DNA of 42,115 bases from Streptomyces chilikensis (GTDB taxonomy: Bacteria; Actinomycetota; Actinomycetes; Streptomycetales; Streptomycetaceae), in contig NZ_LWCC02000005.1 in NCBI RefSeq assembly GCF_001642695.1, forward strand, positions 1,242,427 to 1,284,541, read 5' to 3'. How positions within the stretch are numbered: position 1 is the first letter of the stretch; every line of letters begins with the position of its first letter. Shown here piece by piece: positions 41,917 to 42,115 of the stretch. The position numbers and the translations under genes were made by a program. Under the pieces are notes generated by a model, which searched no databases, was not told where the DNA came from, and saw nothing but the letters and a program-made list of their open reading frames with translations.

Positions 41917-42115
41917 ATGCCCGCCACACATCGTCCGACGGCCCGCACCACGGAGCCGGACGCAGCAGCCCGCCCACGCCCGCAGCCACCGCGCGGCGCC
42001 GCGGCGTCCGACAACCCGGCCCCGGAGCCCGCCCCGCTCCCGCGCGCCGACGGCGCGACGCCGGACGGTCCCGCCCCGCAGCACGCCCCGGCCGGGGACG
42101 ACGCGGCGGAGGCCG
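41917..42115 (+). CDS. glgE: 5' end of glgE (alpha-1,4-glucan:maltose-1-phosphate maltosyltransferase), cut by window end
   Basis: An open frame of 66 codons from ATG 41917 with GGAGG 7 nt upstream runs off the window. It begins MPATHRPTARTTEPDAAARP and is Pro/Ala-rich and low in complexity, like the disordered N-terminal extension I recall for Streptomyces GlgE. No catalytic part is in the window, so the name rests on this start and on the divergent position next to glgP. GlgE uses maltose 1-phosphate to extend alpha-glucan, in the pathway with TreS, Pep2 and GlgB. Confidence 0.6.
   Translation, partial: MPATHRPTARTTEPDAAARPRPQPPRGAAASDNPAPEPAPLPRADGATPDGPAPQHAPAGDDAAEA

Overview
The window is about 42 kb of very GC-rich DNA (well over 70% by eye, codon third positions almost all G or C). 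Its many GTG starts, four-base ATGA and GTGA overlaps, leaderless-looking promoters and developmental or cell-wall genes point to a Streptomyces chromosome (Actinomycetota). From memory the gene order resembles the S. coelicolor core region around SCO5443 to SCO5481. I could not check this by alignment. I see no tRNA, rRNA, insertion sequence, prophage or CRISPR array, so this looks like core chromosome rather than an acquired island.

Layout, left to right. (1) 1-2000: a fold-back repeat, an acyl-CoA thioesterase-like gene and a TRIC-type cation channel. (2) 2066-8900: a peptide (Opp/Dpp-type) ABC importer operon on the minus strand, in the unusual order permease C, lipoprotein binding protein, permease B, ATPase D, ATPase F. 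A 34-codon leader ORF and a hairpin precede it, and a second hairpin covers the ribosome binding site of permease B. (3) 8900-12100: a gene-free stretch with a degenerate 154-bp repeat, then two SseB-family genes and a P-loop kinase-like gene on the minus strand. (4) 12222-16883: a tandem glycine riboswitch controlling gcvT-gcvH-glyA, followed by sdaA. This is a glycine and serine catabolism block that lies back to back with the SseB genes. The GcvP decarboxylase gene is not here. (5) 16900-25350: a histidine phosphatase, a lipoprotein with propeller-like repeats, a PP2C phosphatase whose N-terminal part has no usable start, a nucleosidase, a GH25 lysozyme-like protein without a signal peptide, an EF-hand protein, an anti-sigma-type ATPase, an enoyl-CoA hydratase and a lipoprotein L,D-transpeptidase. 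(6) 25660-27915: glgX. (7) 28082-35371: four ABC half-exporters chained by ATGA overlaps. (8) 35474-38834: a flavin reductase-like gene, a secreted M4 metalloprotease and a DUF1990 gene. (9) 38896-42115: glgP on the minus strand and the divergent 5' end of glgE, which together with glgX form glycogen and alpha-glucan metabolism.

The strongest observations are these. The four half-exporters form two pairs with exactly complementary degeneracy: one ATP site is damaged from both sides and the other is intact, and in the second pair the Walker A lysine is absent altogether. The SseB pair and kinase sit against a riboswitch-controlled glycine/serine operon. A hairpin sits on the oppB ribosome binding site just after the binding-protein gene. 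OppF carries an eight-residue repeat tail. An imperfect 28-bp palindrome lies in the glgP-glgE divergent promoter region.
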